A stretch of 6,222 nucleotides of DNA from Gammaproteobacteria bacterium (GCA_029882955.1 JAOUJX010000254.1:1-6222), one strand, 5' to 3'. Numbered from the stretch's first letter, positions 1 to 6,222 are shown. A program made the numbers and translations. Notes: generated by a model from the letters alone, not told the origin.

Positions 1-2972
1 GCCGAACCCGGCGACTGCTTCACCAGCACCATACCGAATACGAAAACATCGATATTCGCAGGCATCTCGATTAAATCGGCGGATACCGTCAGTCTTAGCC
101 TGTCCAGTTTATACGGCCATTGCTGTAACTTGATGACTGACACTGGATGATCGACAAGACTGGTTTTGAAAGCCTTGAAATCCTTGTGGATTCGCTCCAA
201 CGCCTGTTCGGGCTGCCAGTGAATGTCTTCTTCCTGGAAATCGACCATGGTTTTATAGGGCGCCGCCTCCGCCTGCCATAAAGCCTCGGCACGTGTCTGG
301 CCCAGTTGTTTGAAAACATCGCTAGCTGCCAGTGCTGTCATATCATCGCGAGGTAAGTCGACGCTTTGCGCAAATGATTCATAGCTATTCCAGCCACCGC
401 TTTGTTCACGCGCCTGCAATAACTGTCCGGCGCCTGATTTCGACAAGCCATTTATCAGGCGAAAACCCAGGCGGATAGCATAGTCTGAATTGCCGGGCGA
501 CCTTTCCAGCGTATGATCCCATTGCGATCGATTCAAGTTTAAGGGCAGCACCCGGACCCCTTCGCGTTGTGCACTTTGCAATAGCGCATGCGGTGAATAA
601 AACCCCATCGGTTGCGAGTTTAAAACCGAACTATAAAATGCCGCCGGGTAGTGACATTTTAAATAACAGGAGGCATAGGCGATCAGCGAAAACGACACCG
701 CATGCGATTCGGGAAAGCCATATTCAGCAAAGCCCTCCATCTGCCCGAGTATCTGCTCGGCAAACTCGGCTTCGATACCATTTTGCTTCATGCCCTGCTG
801 CAGCTTCTGCAATAACGGGTTGAGGTCTCTATTAAAATCCTTGATTCCCCAGGCACCGATTTTCTGACGCAATTCATTCGCCTCACCCGCGCTGAAGTTG
901 CCAACCGCGATGGCAATACGCATTGCCTGCTCCTGAAAAATCGCAATACCCAGGGTGCGCCTTAGAATGGGTTCGAGTCGTTTGTCGGGGTAAGTCACCG
1001 GTTCAAGCCCTTCGCGCCGAGCCAGAAAGGGGTGGATCACCTCTCCCTGAATCGGCCCCGGCCGGATGATCGCCACCTCGATGACCAGGTCGTAGAAACA
1101 GGCCGGTTTAAGCCGGGGTAACATCGACATCTGTGCGCGCGACTCGATTTGAAAAGTACCGACCGTATCGGCCTTCTGGATCATTTCATAGGTAGGCTTA
1201 TCGTCATCAGGAATGCCATGCAACTGCAGGGTTTTGCCATAGTAATAAGCAATGTAGTCGAAGCACTTTCGGATCGCGCTCAACATGCCGAGGCTTAACA
1301 CATCGATTTTAAAAAAACCTAATGCCTCGATATCTTCCTTACACCATTGCACCACGCTACGCCCCTCCATGCTGGCTGGCTCCTGCGCTAACAGGCAATT
1401 CAGGGATTTATCGGCGAGCATAAAACCACCCGAGTGGATGCCCAGATGCCGGGGGAAACCGTGTAGTTTTTCACTCAGCTGCATCCACAACTTCCAGCGC
1501 ACAGGTTGATCGTCGGAGTGCTGGTACTCGTCCTTTAAAGTGCTGAGAATCATTTCCTTATCAGCACCCCGAAAATATCGACTGCTCGCCATTTTCGATA
1601 CCCGGCTTAATAATTCGTCATTCACCCCCAGCGCCTTACCCACGGCGCGTAAAGCGCCCTTACCTCTGAAAGTCACCACATTGGCAACCATCGCAGCGCG
1701 GTCACGCCCATAGCGACAGTAGATGTACTGAATCACCTCTTCTCGTCGCTCGTGCTCAAAATCGACATCGATATCAGGCGGGTCGCCACGCTCCATGCTC
1801 ACAAATCGCTCGAACAGCAGGTCGAACTGACCCGGATTGACCGAGGTGATGCCGAGCACAAAACACACGCTGGAATTGGCCGCCGAGCCGCGCCCCTGAC
1901 AGAGAATTTTCTGTTGCCGTGCCCAACGTACGATGTCCCATACGGTCAAAAAATAATCGGCAAATTTCAATTGCTGAATTAAATCCAGTTCGTGATTTAT
2001 TTGATCGATAATCTTCTGTGCAGGACTCTGCCCGAACCGTTCGGTGACACCCTGCTTTACCAGTTCGCATAAATAGGATTGCGCATTATGGCCTTCGGGA
2101 ATCATTTCCTTCGGGTAATGATAGGACAACTGATCAAGGTCAAACACACAGGACTCATTCAACTCAGCGGACAACCAAAGTGCTTTTTTATAACCCGGTA
2201 TGCCGGCGAATAACTTTTGTAACTCCCGCCCGCTATGCAAGCAACGCTCACTGTTCGGAAACATGTATGCCTGGGAAGATTCCAGTTCCCGGTTGGTTCG
2301 AATCGACTGCAATAAATCACTCATACATTTTTGTGATCGGGCATGAAAAAATACGTCCTGTGACAGAATAAAGCCAAGATCATATTGCCGCGCAATATCG
2401 AGTGTAGGGTTTATCCAGCGGTCTTCAGCCGGGTGCAGGTGCCGACTAATTGCGAGATAATAATCACCCTTGAATAAGGCCTTTAATGCGCCATAGTCAG
2501 TATTATTTTGCTCTGTCCGAATCAAACCACGCATCGGCTGAATCGCAAATAATCCGCTCACATCGCTATTCAATAAATAATCGAGTGGTATATTGGCATT
2601 ATTTTTCCCATCACGATGCGCATAAGTCAAAAGCCTGTTGAGGTTGGTATAGCCACGCTGATCACGCGCGATTAACACCAATGTCTGTTGTAGAAAAACA
2701 GGTTGATGATGATCGACACTTAAATGTATTTCGGCGCCATAATTCAGTTTCAGGCACTGATACTGACCCTGTTTTTTCAAATAATCGAGTTCACGGTAGC
2801 TACGCGCCAGTCCGTAGCCGCCATCAAAGTCATTAATACAGATTGACTGATTGCCAAGAAAATTAGCGCGCTCGACCAGTTCCCGTGGATGTGAGGCACC
2901 CTGCAAAAAACTAAAGTTGGTTTTACAAAGCCATTCGTTAAAACCTGAAAATAAGCATTGCTTGACGTTCAT
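1..2972 (-). CDS. dnaE2: Error-prone DNA polymerase DnaE2 (C-family, PolIII alpha-like), C-terminus cut by window edge
   Basis: This is the translesion polymerase of the SOS mutasome, copying damaged DNA with ImuA and ImuB. I translated 990 codons in one frame with no stop. The ATG at 2972 is fixed by an in-frame TGA immediately upstream. Domains in order: a PHP domain with NFSFLQGASHPRELVERA at about residues 19-36; a palm with GRGSAANS (360-367), the catalytic PPDIDVDFE (D400, D402) and KIDVLSLGML (D557); PRHLGIHSGGF from residue 507; FQIESRAQM from 607; IRPGPIQG (636-643); GFPESHA (752-758), followed by an LNSQPMGFYSP motif. These are DnaE2 hallmarks rather than those of replicative DnaE. 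The in-window end, near VFVFGMVLVKQSPGS, is the start of the C-terminal OB fold, so by family length (about 1020-1100 residues) some tens of residues lie outside. The usual PHP histidine (ELH in relatives) reads EWLC here, so the PHP site is probably inactive. It is the last cassette gene seen, 15 bases after imuB. Confidence 0.97.
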   Translation of the reverse strand, partial: MNVKQCLFSGFNEWLCKTNFSFLQGASHPRELVERANFLGNQSICINDFDGGYGLARSYRELDYLKKQGQYQCLKLNYGAEIHLSVDHHQPVFLQQTLVLIARDQRGYTNLNRLLTYAHRDGKNNANIPLDYLLNSDVSGLFAIQPMRGLIRTEQNNTDYGALKALFKGDYYLAISRHLHPAEDRWINPTLDIARQYDLGFILSQDVFFHARSQKCMSDLLQSIRTNRELESSQAYMFPNSERCLHSGRELQKLFAGIPGYKKALWLSAELNESCVFDLDQLSYHYPKEMIPEGHNAQSYLCELVKQGVTERFGQSPAQKIIDQINHELDLIQQLKFADYFLTVWDIVRWARQQKILCQGRGSAANSSVCFVLGITSVNPGQFDLLFERFVSMERGDPPDIDVDFEHERREEVIQYIYCRYGRDRAAMVANVVTFRGKGALRAVGKALGVNDELLSRVSKMASSRYFRGADKEMILSTLKDEYQHSDDQPVRWKLWMQLSEKLHGFPRHLGIHSGGFMLADKSLNCLLAQEPASMEGRSVVQWCKEDIEALGFFKIDVLSLGMLSAIRKCFDYIAYYYGKTLQLHGIPDDDKPTYEMIQKADTVGTFQIESRAQMSMLPRLKPACFYDLVIEVAIIRPGPIQGEVIHPFLARREGLEPVTYPDKRLEPILRRTLGIAIFQEQAMRIAIAVGNFSAGEANELRQKIGAWGIKDFNRDLNPLLQKLQQGMKQNGIEAEFAEQILGQMEGFAEYGFPESHAVSFSLIAYASCYLKCHYPAAFYSSVLNSQPMGFYSPHALLQSAQREGVRVLPLNLNRSQWDHTLERSPGNSDYAIRLGFRLINGLSKSGAGQLLQAREQSGGWNSYESFAQSVDLPRDDMTALAASDVFKQLGQTRAEALWQAEAAPYKTMVDFQEEDIHWQPEQALERIHKDFKAFKTSLVDHPVSVIKLQQWPYKLDRLRLTVSADLIEMPANIDVFVFGMVLVKQSPGS

Positions 2973-2987
2973 TCATGCAGCCCCGTC
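2973..2987 (-). promoter_or_regulatory. imuB-dnaE2 junction with weak ribosome-binding site
   Basis: The 15 bases between the imuB TGA and the dnaE2 ATG contain a GGGG run (2984-2981), 8 bases before the start. This is a weak purine-rich ribosome-binding site. A second ATG at 2976 lies in another frame and meets a stop after about a dozen codons; the in-frame TGA at 2975-2973 overlaps this ATG and abuts the true start. The short gap and weak site suggest translation of dnaE2 is coupled to imuB, which is inference. Confidence 0.45.
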
Positions 2988-4433
2988 TCAACAGTACTCG
3001 CCCTGCTTAAACCAACGCCCATTAAAATCCCGGTAAACCCAGCTAGCGGCACCACGCGGGTTTTTTAAAATATAGTAATCGCGATTGGTTGCCAGGGTAT
3101 CATCGGCTTCCCACCAGTCATTTGCACAGCGCTCGAGGAAAGTAAATTGACCCGCTACCGGCACTTCAATTTCATCTACGGACTGGTAATAAAATAAAGG
3201 CCGATGTAATGACTGCGAAATCCATTGTAGCTGACCGGGATCATCATCAGTCTTTTCGCATAGTGGCGAAACACTAAAACACTGCTCCGGGAAAAAACTA
3301 CGCGTGTAGCAATAGCTGTCCAATGTCACCGGCAATTTGTTTTGTAGATTTAATATATCCTCATGCGCTATTTCTGCGGCATCATGGCCAAACAAATCCC
3401 AGATCACCGGGGGTAGACTAAAGCTTTCACAGACTTCAATTTGCCAGTCCAGCAAAGGCATCGTCTCCGGTAAATCGAGGTCGCTGTCGCGTGCCTGCAA
3501 ATCACGCATTAAATCATCGTAGATATAGCGAGCCTGATACAGCGCGGTTTTAAACCCGGGTTGATCACGGTACAGGGAATACGGATGCCGAAAAGACAGT
3601 TCGACCTCGACAAGCTGATGGTTAAACAGTCTGATTAGCCAGACCATACGATTAATATGTTCCTGTTCATCCTGCATAAACAATTCGCATAGACGCTGCA
3701 AATCCTCGCGCAATAAAAGCTCGACAACCTGCCATTGATTAACAGGATACTCCAGATCACGCACCACCAACGGCCGTAGAGGTTGGTCAACGCTAATCCA
3801 GGGGAAGCCCCGCAATTCGCTACTTTGTTGCATAGTCCAGCGCCTGACGCTTGCCAGCCAGGTACCAAAGCGACGCGAGAAAACCTGATAACTCATCCCG
3901 GGCAACTGAAACGGCCCTGAAAAACCAGTTCGATTAATAAACCGTGTTAACTGGGCCTGCCTGGAGCGAAACCGATCCGCCCTGAAACCTTTAGCCTGTA
4001 CAAATTCGAAATGCGCAGCCAGCATTTCCTGATTAGCAAACCATGTCTGCCAGTCCAGCGATCGATAAATATTCTGATGCAAGCGGCTTTGTAAAAAATA
4101 AACACCGCTCAATTTCTGATCGATCAGATAGGCTAGATATAACAGGCATTGCCAGGGATGACAGGCAAACACAGCAATAAAATCTTCTCCATAATGATGC
4201 GCTAAAACCGGAGCAAACAGTGCATGGTAATCGCATTGCATTTTATTTTTTTGCGTGATCCAGAATGCCTCACAGTCCTGCACCCGGTTTAACACAATTT
4301 GCTCGGACCATTGCATCGCAACCGGCGATAACACAAACGGATTGTTAACCGCCTGCCCGGCATAAATGGCCACATACGCGGGAAAGCCATCAAATTCATC
4401 GAGCTGAATTATATTCAACTTAGCTTCGCTCAC
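2988..4433 (-). CDS. imuB: ImuB, Y-family polymerase-like mutasome hub protein
   Basis: In studied mutasomes ImuB is a catalytically inactive Y-family homologue that binds the beta clamp, ImuA and DnaE2. The 481-residue length is normal for the family. The clearest evidence is the C-terminal signature, residues 439-481: DWWE, NRDYYIL, SWVYRDF and GRWFKQGEYC. FQLPGMSYQVFSRRFG (175-190) fits the thumb helix-hairpin-helix region, and residues 358-384 (from EDILNLQNKL to FFPE) match the conserved stretch near the family's C-terminal third. IWDLF at 344-348 resembles the clamp-binding motif QLDLF and sits where relatives carry theirs. The first 170 residues are very diverged and show no convincing Y-family catalytic acid set. 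Start is GTG at 4433: an in-frame stop lies seven codons upstream at 4454-4452 with no ATG between, and the first downstream ATG is at codon 40. It overlaps imuA by 14 bases, so coupled translation is likely. Confidence 0.92.
   Translation of the reverse strand: MSEAKLNIIQLDEFDGFPAYVAIYAGQAVNNPFVLSPVAMQWSEQIVLNRVQDCEAFWITQKNKMQCDYHALFAPVLAHHYGEDFIAVFACHPWQCLLYLAYLIDQKLSGVYFLQSRLHQNIYRSLDWQTWFANQEMLAAHFEFVQAKGFRADRFRSRQAQLTRFINRTGFSGPFQLPGMSYQVFSRRFGTWLASVRRWTMQQSSELRGFPWISVDQPLRPLVVRDLEYPVNQWQVVELLLREDLQRLCELFMQDEQEHINRMVWLIRLFNHQLVEVELSFRHPYSLYRDQPGFKTALYQARYIYDDLMRDLQARDSDLDLPETMPLLDWQIEVCESFSLPPVIWDLFGHDAAEIAHEDILNLQNKLPVTLDSYCYTRSFFPEQCFSVSPLCEKTDDDPGQLQWISQSLHRPLFYYQSVDEIEVPVAGQFTFLERCANDWWEADDTLATNRDYYILKNPRGAASWVYRDFNGRWFKQGEYC
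3390..3404 (-). other. Putative beta-clamp-binding motif in ImuB (IWDLF)
   Basis: Codons 344-348 of imuB read Ile-Trp-Asp-Leu-Phe, matching three of five positions of the bacterial clamp-binding consensus QL(S/D)LF, including the key Asp-Leu-Phe end. It follows a proline pair and precedes the conserved C-terminal third, the location expected in ImuB. The first glutamine is replaced by isoleucine, so binding could be weaker. Assignment is by motif only. Confidence 0.45.
4420..4433 (-). other. imuA-imuB 14-base coding overlap
   Basis: The GTG start of imuB lies in the last codons of imuA, whose TAA stop is at 4422-4420. A purine stretch (GAAGAG) lies about 10 bases before the GTG, inside imuA, and may serve as its ribosome-binding site. 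Overlaps of this kind usually link translation of two proteins needed in a fixed ratio; ImuA and ImuB are known to interact in related systems. Confidence 0.7.
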
Positions 4434-5055
4434 TAAACAGCAGCTCTTCGGCTATGGCGACTTTCCTGCTTTGTGAACCTTTAATCACCTGCATCGAAAA
4501 CCTGCCCTGCTTTTCCTGCCAGGTATTGATACGCAAACTGGCATAGGCATTACCCTGCTTCGGACTTAAAAAATAATGACGGATTAAAAAAACAATTTGC
4601 TGCTGCTTGCGGGCCTGTCGGCAGACAAAGGCCAGGTCTCCCGCACTGAATTTTTTGGGTGAATCGATGATGATGCGTTTGAAGGTGTCTTCCAGAAATA
4701 ACGGCCTCAATTCCGCAACCGGGTTTGCCGAACAGGCAAAAAATAAACGCTGCAAATCGACCCCGTGACTTATCCAGCTCGATGCAAAAACCGCCAAACC
4801 GTGATGATGATAAATCCAGACACTGGCAGGTATGTTCTGCTTTAAAAATTGCAAAGGAATAAGCCGACCGTTTAACCCGGGCGGAATTCCCCACTCGACT
4901 AAATCGCCCGGCTTAACCGCCGCAAACAATTCATCGAGTGTATCGATGCCGGAATAAAGTCCAGACATCGAGCCATTCGAAGACTTCAGTTGACGGGCCG
5001 AAACCAGTTGCCGGTTTAAATCGGGGTCGGCAAATTGCGCAGGGATTGAGGCCAT
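4420..5055 (-). CDS. imuA: ImuA, RecA-like accessory protein of the SOS mutasome
   Basis: ImuA is the RecA-fold partner of ImuB needed for damage-induced mutagenesis; in studied homologues it binds ImuB. This 211-residue protein shows the family's opening GLYSGIDTLDELF (32-44), the usual G-x-x-LD-x-L element before the nucleotide-binding core. A degenerate P-loop follows, EWGIPPGLNGRLI (54-66), with no GK(S/T), so ATP binding through a classical Walker A is unlikely. A hydrophobic strand ending in acid, KRIIID (126-131), sits at the Walker B position. The middle (residues 79-108, containing WIYHHHGLAVF) matches the pattern of a strand, an apical segment and the GVDLQRLFF strand common to ImuA/SulA-like proteins. 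Sequence identity to well-known ImuA is low, so the name rests on this fold pattern together with its position between lexA and imuB. No Shine-Dalgarno is visible before ATG 5055; it lies 17 bases after the lexA stop. Met30 is a less likely alternative start. Confidence 0.85.
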   Translation of the reverse strand: MASIPAQFADPDLNRQLVSARQLKSSNGSMSGLYSGIDTLDELFAAVKPGDLVEWGIPPGLNGRLIPLQFLKQNIPASVWIYHHHGLAVFASSWISHGVDLQRLFFACSANPVAELRPLFLEDTFKRIIIDSPKKFSAGDLAFVCRQARKQQQIVFLIRHYFLSPKQGNAYASLRINTWQEKQGRFSMQVIKGSQSRKVAIAEELLFSERS

Positions 5056-5072
5056 GGTATGCGCGGTAAAAT

Positions 5073-5672
5073 TTAGGTTTTACGGATAACACCGACAAGC
5101 TTGCCGATGATTTGCAGATTCTGCGCAGGTACTTCGCGAACAGGGAATTCGGGGTTTGACGGTAACAGCTGAAAAGCATCATCAACCAGTTTAATCCGCT
5201 TCAGAGTGATTTCATCATCAATTCGAACGGCGAGGATATCTCCCTTATTAGCATCTTTCTGCAACTTGATCATAGCGATATCGCCATCGGCAATCGAATC
5301 GCCGCTCATGCTTTCACCACTCACACGAATAGCGCGAATGTCACCACCACCGAAGAAGTCGTGATCCACCGAAAACGACTCGCCAGTCTCGTCAAACACC
5401 GGCATTGGCGCACCGGCAGATATCTTCTCCACCAGCATAAAGCTCGAATCGGATGCTTTAGAATCCTCCACCAGCAAATAATCCGAAACCCGTTGTTCTC
5501 GCTGCTTGATAAAGCCTTTTTTCTCCAGCGCCTTTAAATGAAAACGTGCAGTAGTGTGCTTAAAGCCGAAATGGCTGGCTATCTCGCGCAGCGACGGAAA
5601 AGGCAAACCCTGTTCCAGCACCTGCCGGGTATAGTCGTAAACCTGTTGCTGGATGGCGGTGAGTTCATACAT
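5073..5672 (-). CDS. lexA: LexA-family SOS repressor (cassette-linked, LexA2-type)
   Basis: LexA represses SOS genes as a dimer and is inactivated by RecA-stimulated self-cleavage. The 199-residue protein is full length. The N-terminal winged helix-turn-helix (about residues 5-60) carries PSLREIASHFGF and the recognition segment HTTARFHLKALEKKGFI. The C-terminal S24 peptidase domain has the scissile Ala86-Gly87 (SAGAP), the nucleophile Ser121 in VSGESMSGDSIADGD, and the general base Lys158 in IDDEITLKRIK. The ATG at 5672 gives MYELTAIQQQVYDY, which aligns with the standard LexA start (MKALTARQQEVFD in E. coli). No Shine-Dalgarno precedes it (TTTCCCC). It heads an imuA-imuB-dnaE2 operon, so it most likely represses its own cassette through the dyad at 5687-5718. 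The recognition helix differs from E. coli LexA (SPNAAEEHLKAL), consistent with a different operator. Whether the genome has a second lexA cannot be told here. Confidence 0.97.
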   Translation of the reverse strand: MYELTAIQQQVYDYTRQVLEQGLPFPSLREIASHFGFKHTTARFHLKALEKKGFIKQREQRVSDYLLVEDSKASDSSFMLVEKISAGAPMPVFDETGESFSVDHDFFGGGDIRAIRVSGESMSGDSIADGDIAMIKLQKDANKGDILAVRIDDEITLKRIKLVDDAFQLLPSNPEFPVREVPAQNLQIIGKLVGVIRKT

Positions 5673-5678
5673 GGGGAA

Positions 5679-5727
5679 AGCATAATATGAAACAGTGTTT
5701 TATGCAACACTGTTTCATTTCCTGCAA
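5679..5727 (-). promoter_or_regulatory. Candidate lexA-imuA-imuB-dnaE2 promoter region
   Basis: Two sigma70-like pairs with 17-base spacing can be drawn on the minus strand. One is TTGCAG (5727-5722) with CATAAA (5704-5699), giving a leader of about 20 bases. The other is TTGCAT (5707-5702) with TATGCT (5684-5679), giving a start at or next to the ATG, i.e. a leaderless message. A good isolated -10, TATTAT (5687-5682), also exists but lacks a well-spaced -35. All overlap the dyad, so repressor binding would block any of them. Which is used cannot be decided by eye. Confidence 0.45.
5687..5718. promoter_or_regulatory. Probable LexA operator: perfect 13-bp inverted repeat with nested palindromes
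   Basis: ATGAAACAGTGTT (5687-5699) and AACACTGTTTCAT (5706-5718) are exact reverse complements around a 6-base spacer. Each arm itself contains an odd palindrome: AACAGTGTT (5691-5699) and AACACTGTT (5706-5714), with centres 15 bp apart. The site begins 14 bp upstream of the lexA ATG and covers its core promoter, the usual place for LexA autoregulation. It does not contain the E. coli-type CTGT-N8-ACAG box. Its role as operator is inferred from position and symmetry; the alternative is two adjacent half-length sites, each bound by one dimer. Confidence 0.7.
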
Positions 5728-5804
5728 CCCAGGGACTTAACCCGTGGTCGCGAGTTTATCGCAAAGGTCCGGTCGCCAAAGTCAAAACCTATTCATGTAA
5801 ACGA

Positions 5805-5843
5805 TAGCCGAATTGAGTCGATGATCAGGCACACCTTCGGCTA
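5805..5843. repeat. 8-bp inverted repeat upstream of transporter gene
   Basis: TAGCCGAA (5805-5812) and TTCGGCTA (5836-5843) are perfect reverse complements separated by 23 bases. It lies 58-96 bases before the transporter ATG. It might be a regulator site or a weak stem, but an 8-bp match at this spacing is plausible by chance. Otherwise the stretch 5719-5900 shows no gene, no clear promoter and no terminator. Confidence 0.3.
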
Positions 5844-5900
5844 ATTTAACGTTACACTCATACTACTGTTACCAGGAATCGAGAAAACCCAACCATACCT

Positions 5901-6222
5901 ATGACCACTAACACCTCCCCGGATTCAGCCTTGCGAGGCATGAGCTTTGCCCTGATTGCATTTTTAGCTTTTTCAATTCACGACGTGATCGTAAAGACTT
6001 TGAGTGAATTCTCGGTATTTCAAATCATGTTTTTCGCCGTGTTATTCAGCTATGTGCCCTTTTCTACGGGACTCGCACTCGACAAGACACCTCGTTCATT
6101 ACGGCCGGTAAATCCGGGCTGGGTTCTGCTTCGCAGTGTCACCATGCTGGCGTCGGCAGGCTTTGCATTTGCAGCCTTCTCATTACTACCATTGGTTCAG
6201 ACCTATGTATTTTTGTTTCTAA
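5901..6222 (+). CDS. DMT-superfamily EamA-type membrane transporter, N-terminal part only
   Basis: The first 107 residues of an inner-membrane permease are present; the gene continues beyond the window. Hydrophobic segments are visible at about residues 14-31 (SFALIAFLAFSIHDVIV), 38-60 (VFQIMFFAVLFSYVPF) and 75 onward, the last likely covering two helices. The pattern LLRSVTMLASAGFAFAAFSLLPLVQTYV, split by a short turn, is typical of the first EamA repeat (arginine before helix 3, then a small-residue helix and LPL with a following aromatic). Complete members have about 280-300 residues and 10 helices and export or import small metabolites; the substrate cannot be inferred. ATG 5901 is chosen because it gives a short polar N-terminus ending in LRG just before helix 1, common in this family; Met14 (5940) is an alternative. 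No good Shine-Dalgarno is seen: AGGA at 5874-5877 is too distant. It is divergent from the lexA operon and probably functionally unrelated. Confidence 0.85.
   Translation, partial: MTTNTSPDSALRGMSFALIAFLAFSIHDVIVKTLSEFSVFQIMFFAVLFSYVPFSTGLALDKTPRSLRPVNPGWVLLRSVTMLASAGFAFAAFSLLPLVQTYVFLFL

Noticed and set aside
95..2371. Several 60-100 codon open frames on both strands within the dnaE2 region
   Set aside because: The full 990-codon dnaE2 frame spans the region without a stop and carries all family motifs; the short frames have no recognisable protein features and are shadows.
2973..2976. ATG at 2976 as the dnaE2 start
   Set aside because: It is out of frame with dnaE2 and reaches a stop within about a dozen codons.
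4115..4126. LIDQ at ImuB residues 103-106 as a remnant of the Y-family SIDE catalytic motif
   Set aside because: The four residues match loosely and the flanking sequence does not resemble the strand-turn context of SIDE in active Y-family polymerases.
2851..5185. Short open frames overlapping imuB, imuA and lexA in other frames or on the plus strand
   Set aside because: They lie inside well-supported genes, lack ribosome-binding sites and encode low-complexity or Arg/Ser/Cys-rich peptides typical of out-of-frame reading.
5687..5718. E. coli-type SOS box or a transcription terminator hairpin
   Set aside because: ACAG and CTGT occur in reversed order with a 14-base gap, so the E. coli box is absent. 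The dyad could form a hairpin, but it lies in a divergent promoter region with no upstream gene ending there and no T-run, so a terminator is unlikely.
1..6222. CRISPR arrays, tRNA or rRNA genes, insertion sequences, attachment sites
   Set aside because: No direct-repeat arrays, tRNA-like cloverleaf segments, rRNA sequence or transposase-like frames were seen; nearly all the window is explained by the five genes.

Overview
The window holds one well-known type of system, an SOS mutagenesis cassette, on the minus strand, plus the start of an unrelated transporter gene on the plus strand. In transcription order the cassette is lexA (5672-5073), imuA (5055-4420), imuB (4433-2988) and dnaE2 (2972 to beyond base 1). 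This is the lexA2-imuA-imuB-dnaE2 arrangement known from Proteobacteria. The amino acid style, moderate GC content and gene order suggest a gammaproteobacterium, possibly aquatic, but I cannot name a genus.

Layout: 1-2972 is dnaE2, missing its C-terminus at the window edge. A 15-base gap leads to imuB (2988-4433), which starts with GTG inside the 3' end of imuA (14-base overlap). imuA (4420-5055) follows lexA after 17 bases. Nothing resembling a terminator or a separate promoter was seen between these genes, so they look like a single operon driven from upstream of lexA. Bases 5673-5900 form a divergent intergenic region. It carries a perfect 13-bp inverted repeat (5687-5718) over the lexA core promoter, the best candidate for the LexA operator. 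From 5901 a DMT/EamA-type membrane transporter gene reads rightward off the window.

How the genes work together: LexA keeps the operon off by binding its own promoter. RecA-ssDNA filaments formed on DNA damage trigger LexA self-cleavage (Ala86-Gly87, with Ser121/Lys158), and ImuA, ImuB and DnaE2 are then made. In studied relatives ImuB is a catalytically dead Y-family-like hub that binds the beta clamp and recruits DnaE2, the active error-prone polymerase; ImuA is a RecA-like accessory protein. The sequence fits this: the DnaE2 catalytic aspartates (D400, D402, D557) are present, ImuA has lost its Walker A lysine, and ImuB keeps its diagnostic C-terminus and a possible clamp motif on a very diverged N-terminal half.

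No wholly new system is evident. The most interesting points are the nested palindromic operator, which matches no LexA box I know, the apparent lack of a Shine-Dalgarno at lexA, and the divergence of the ImuB palm and DnaE2 PHP regions.
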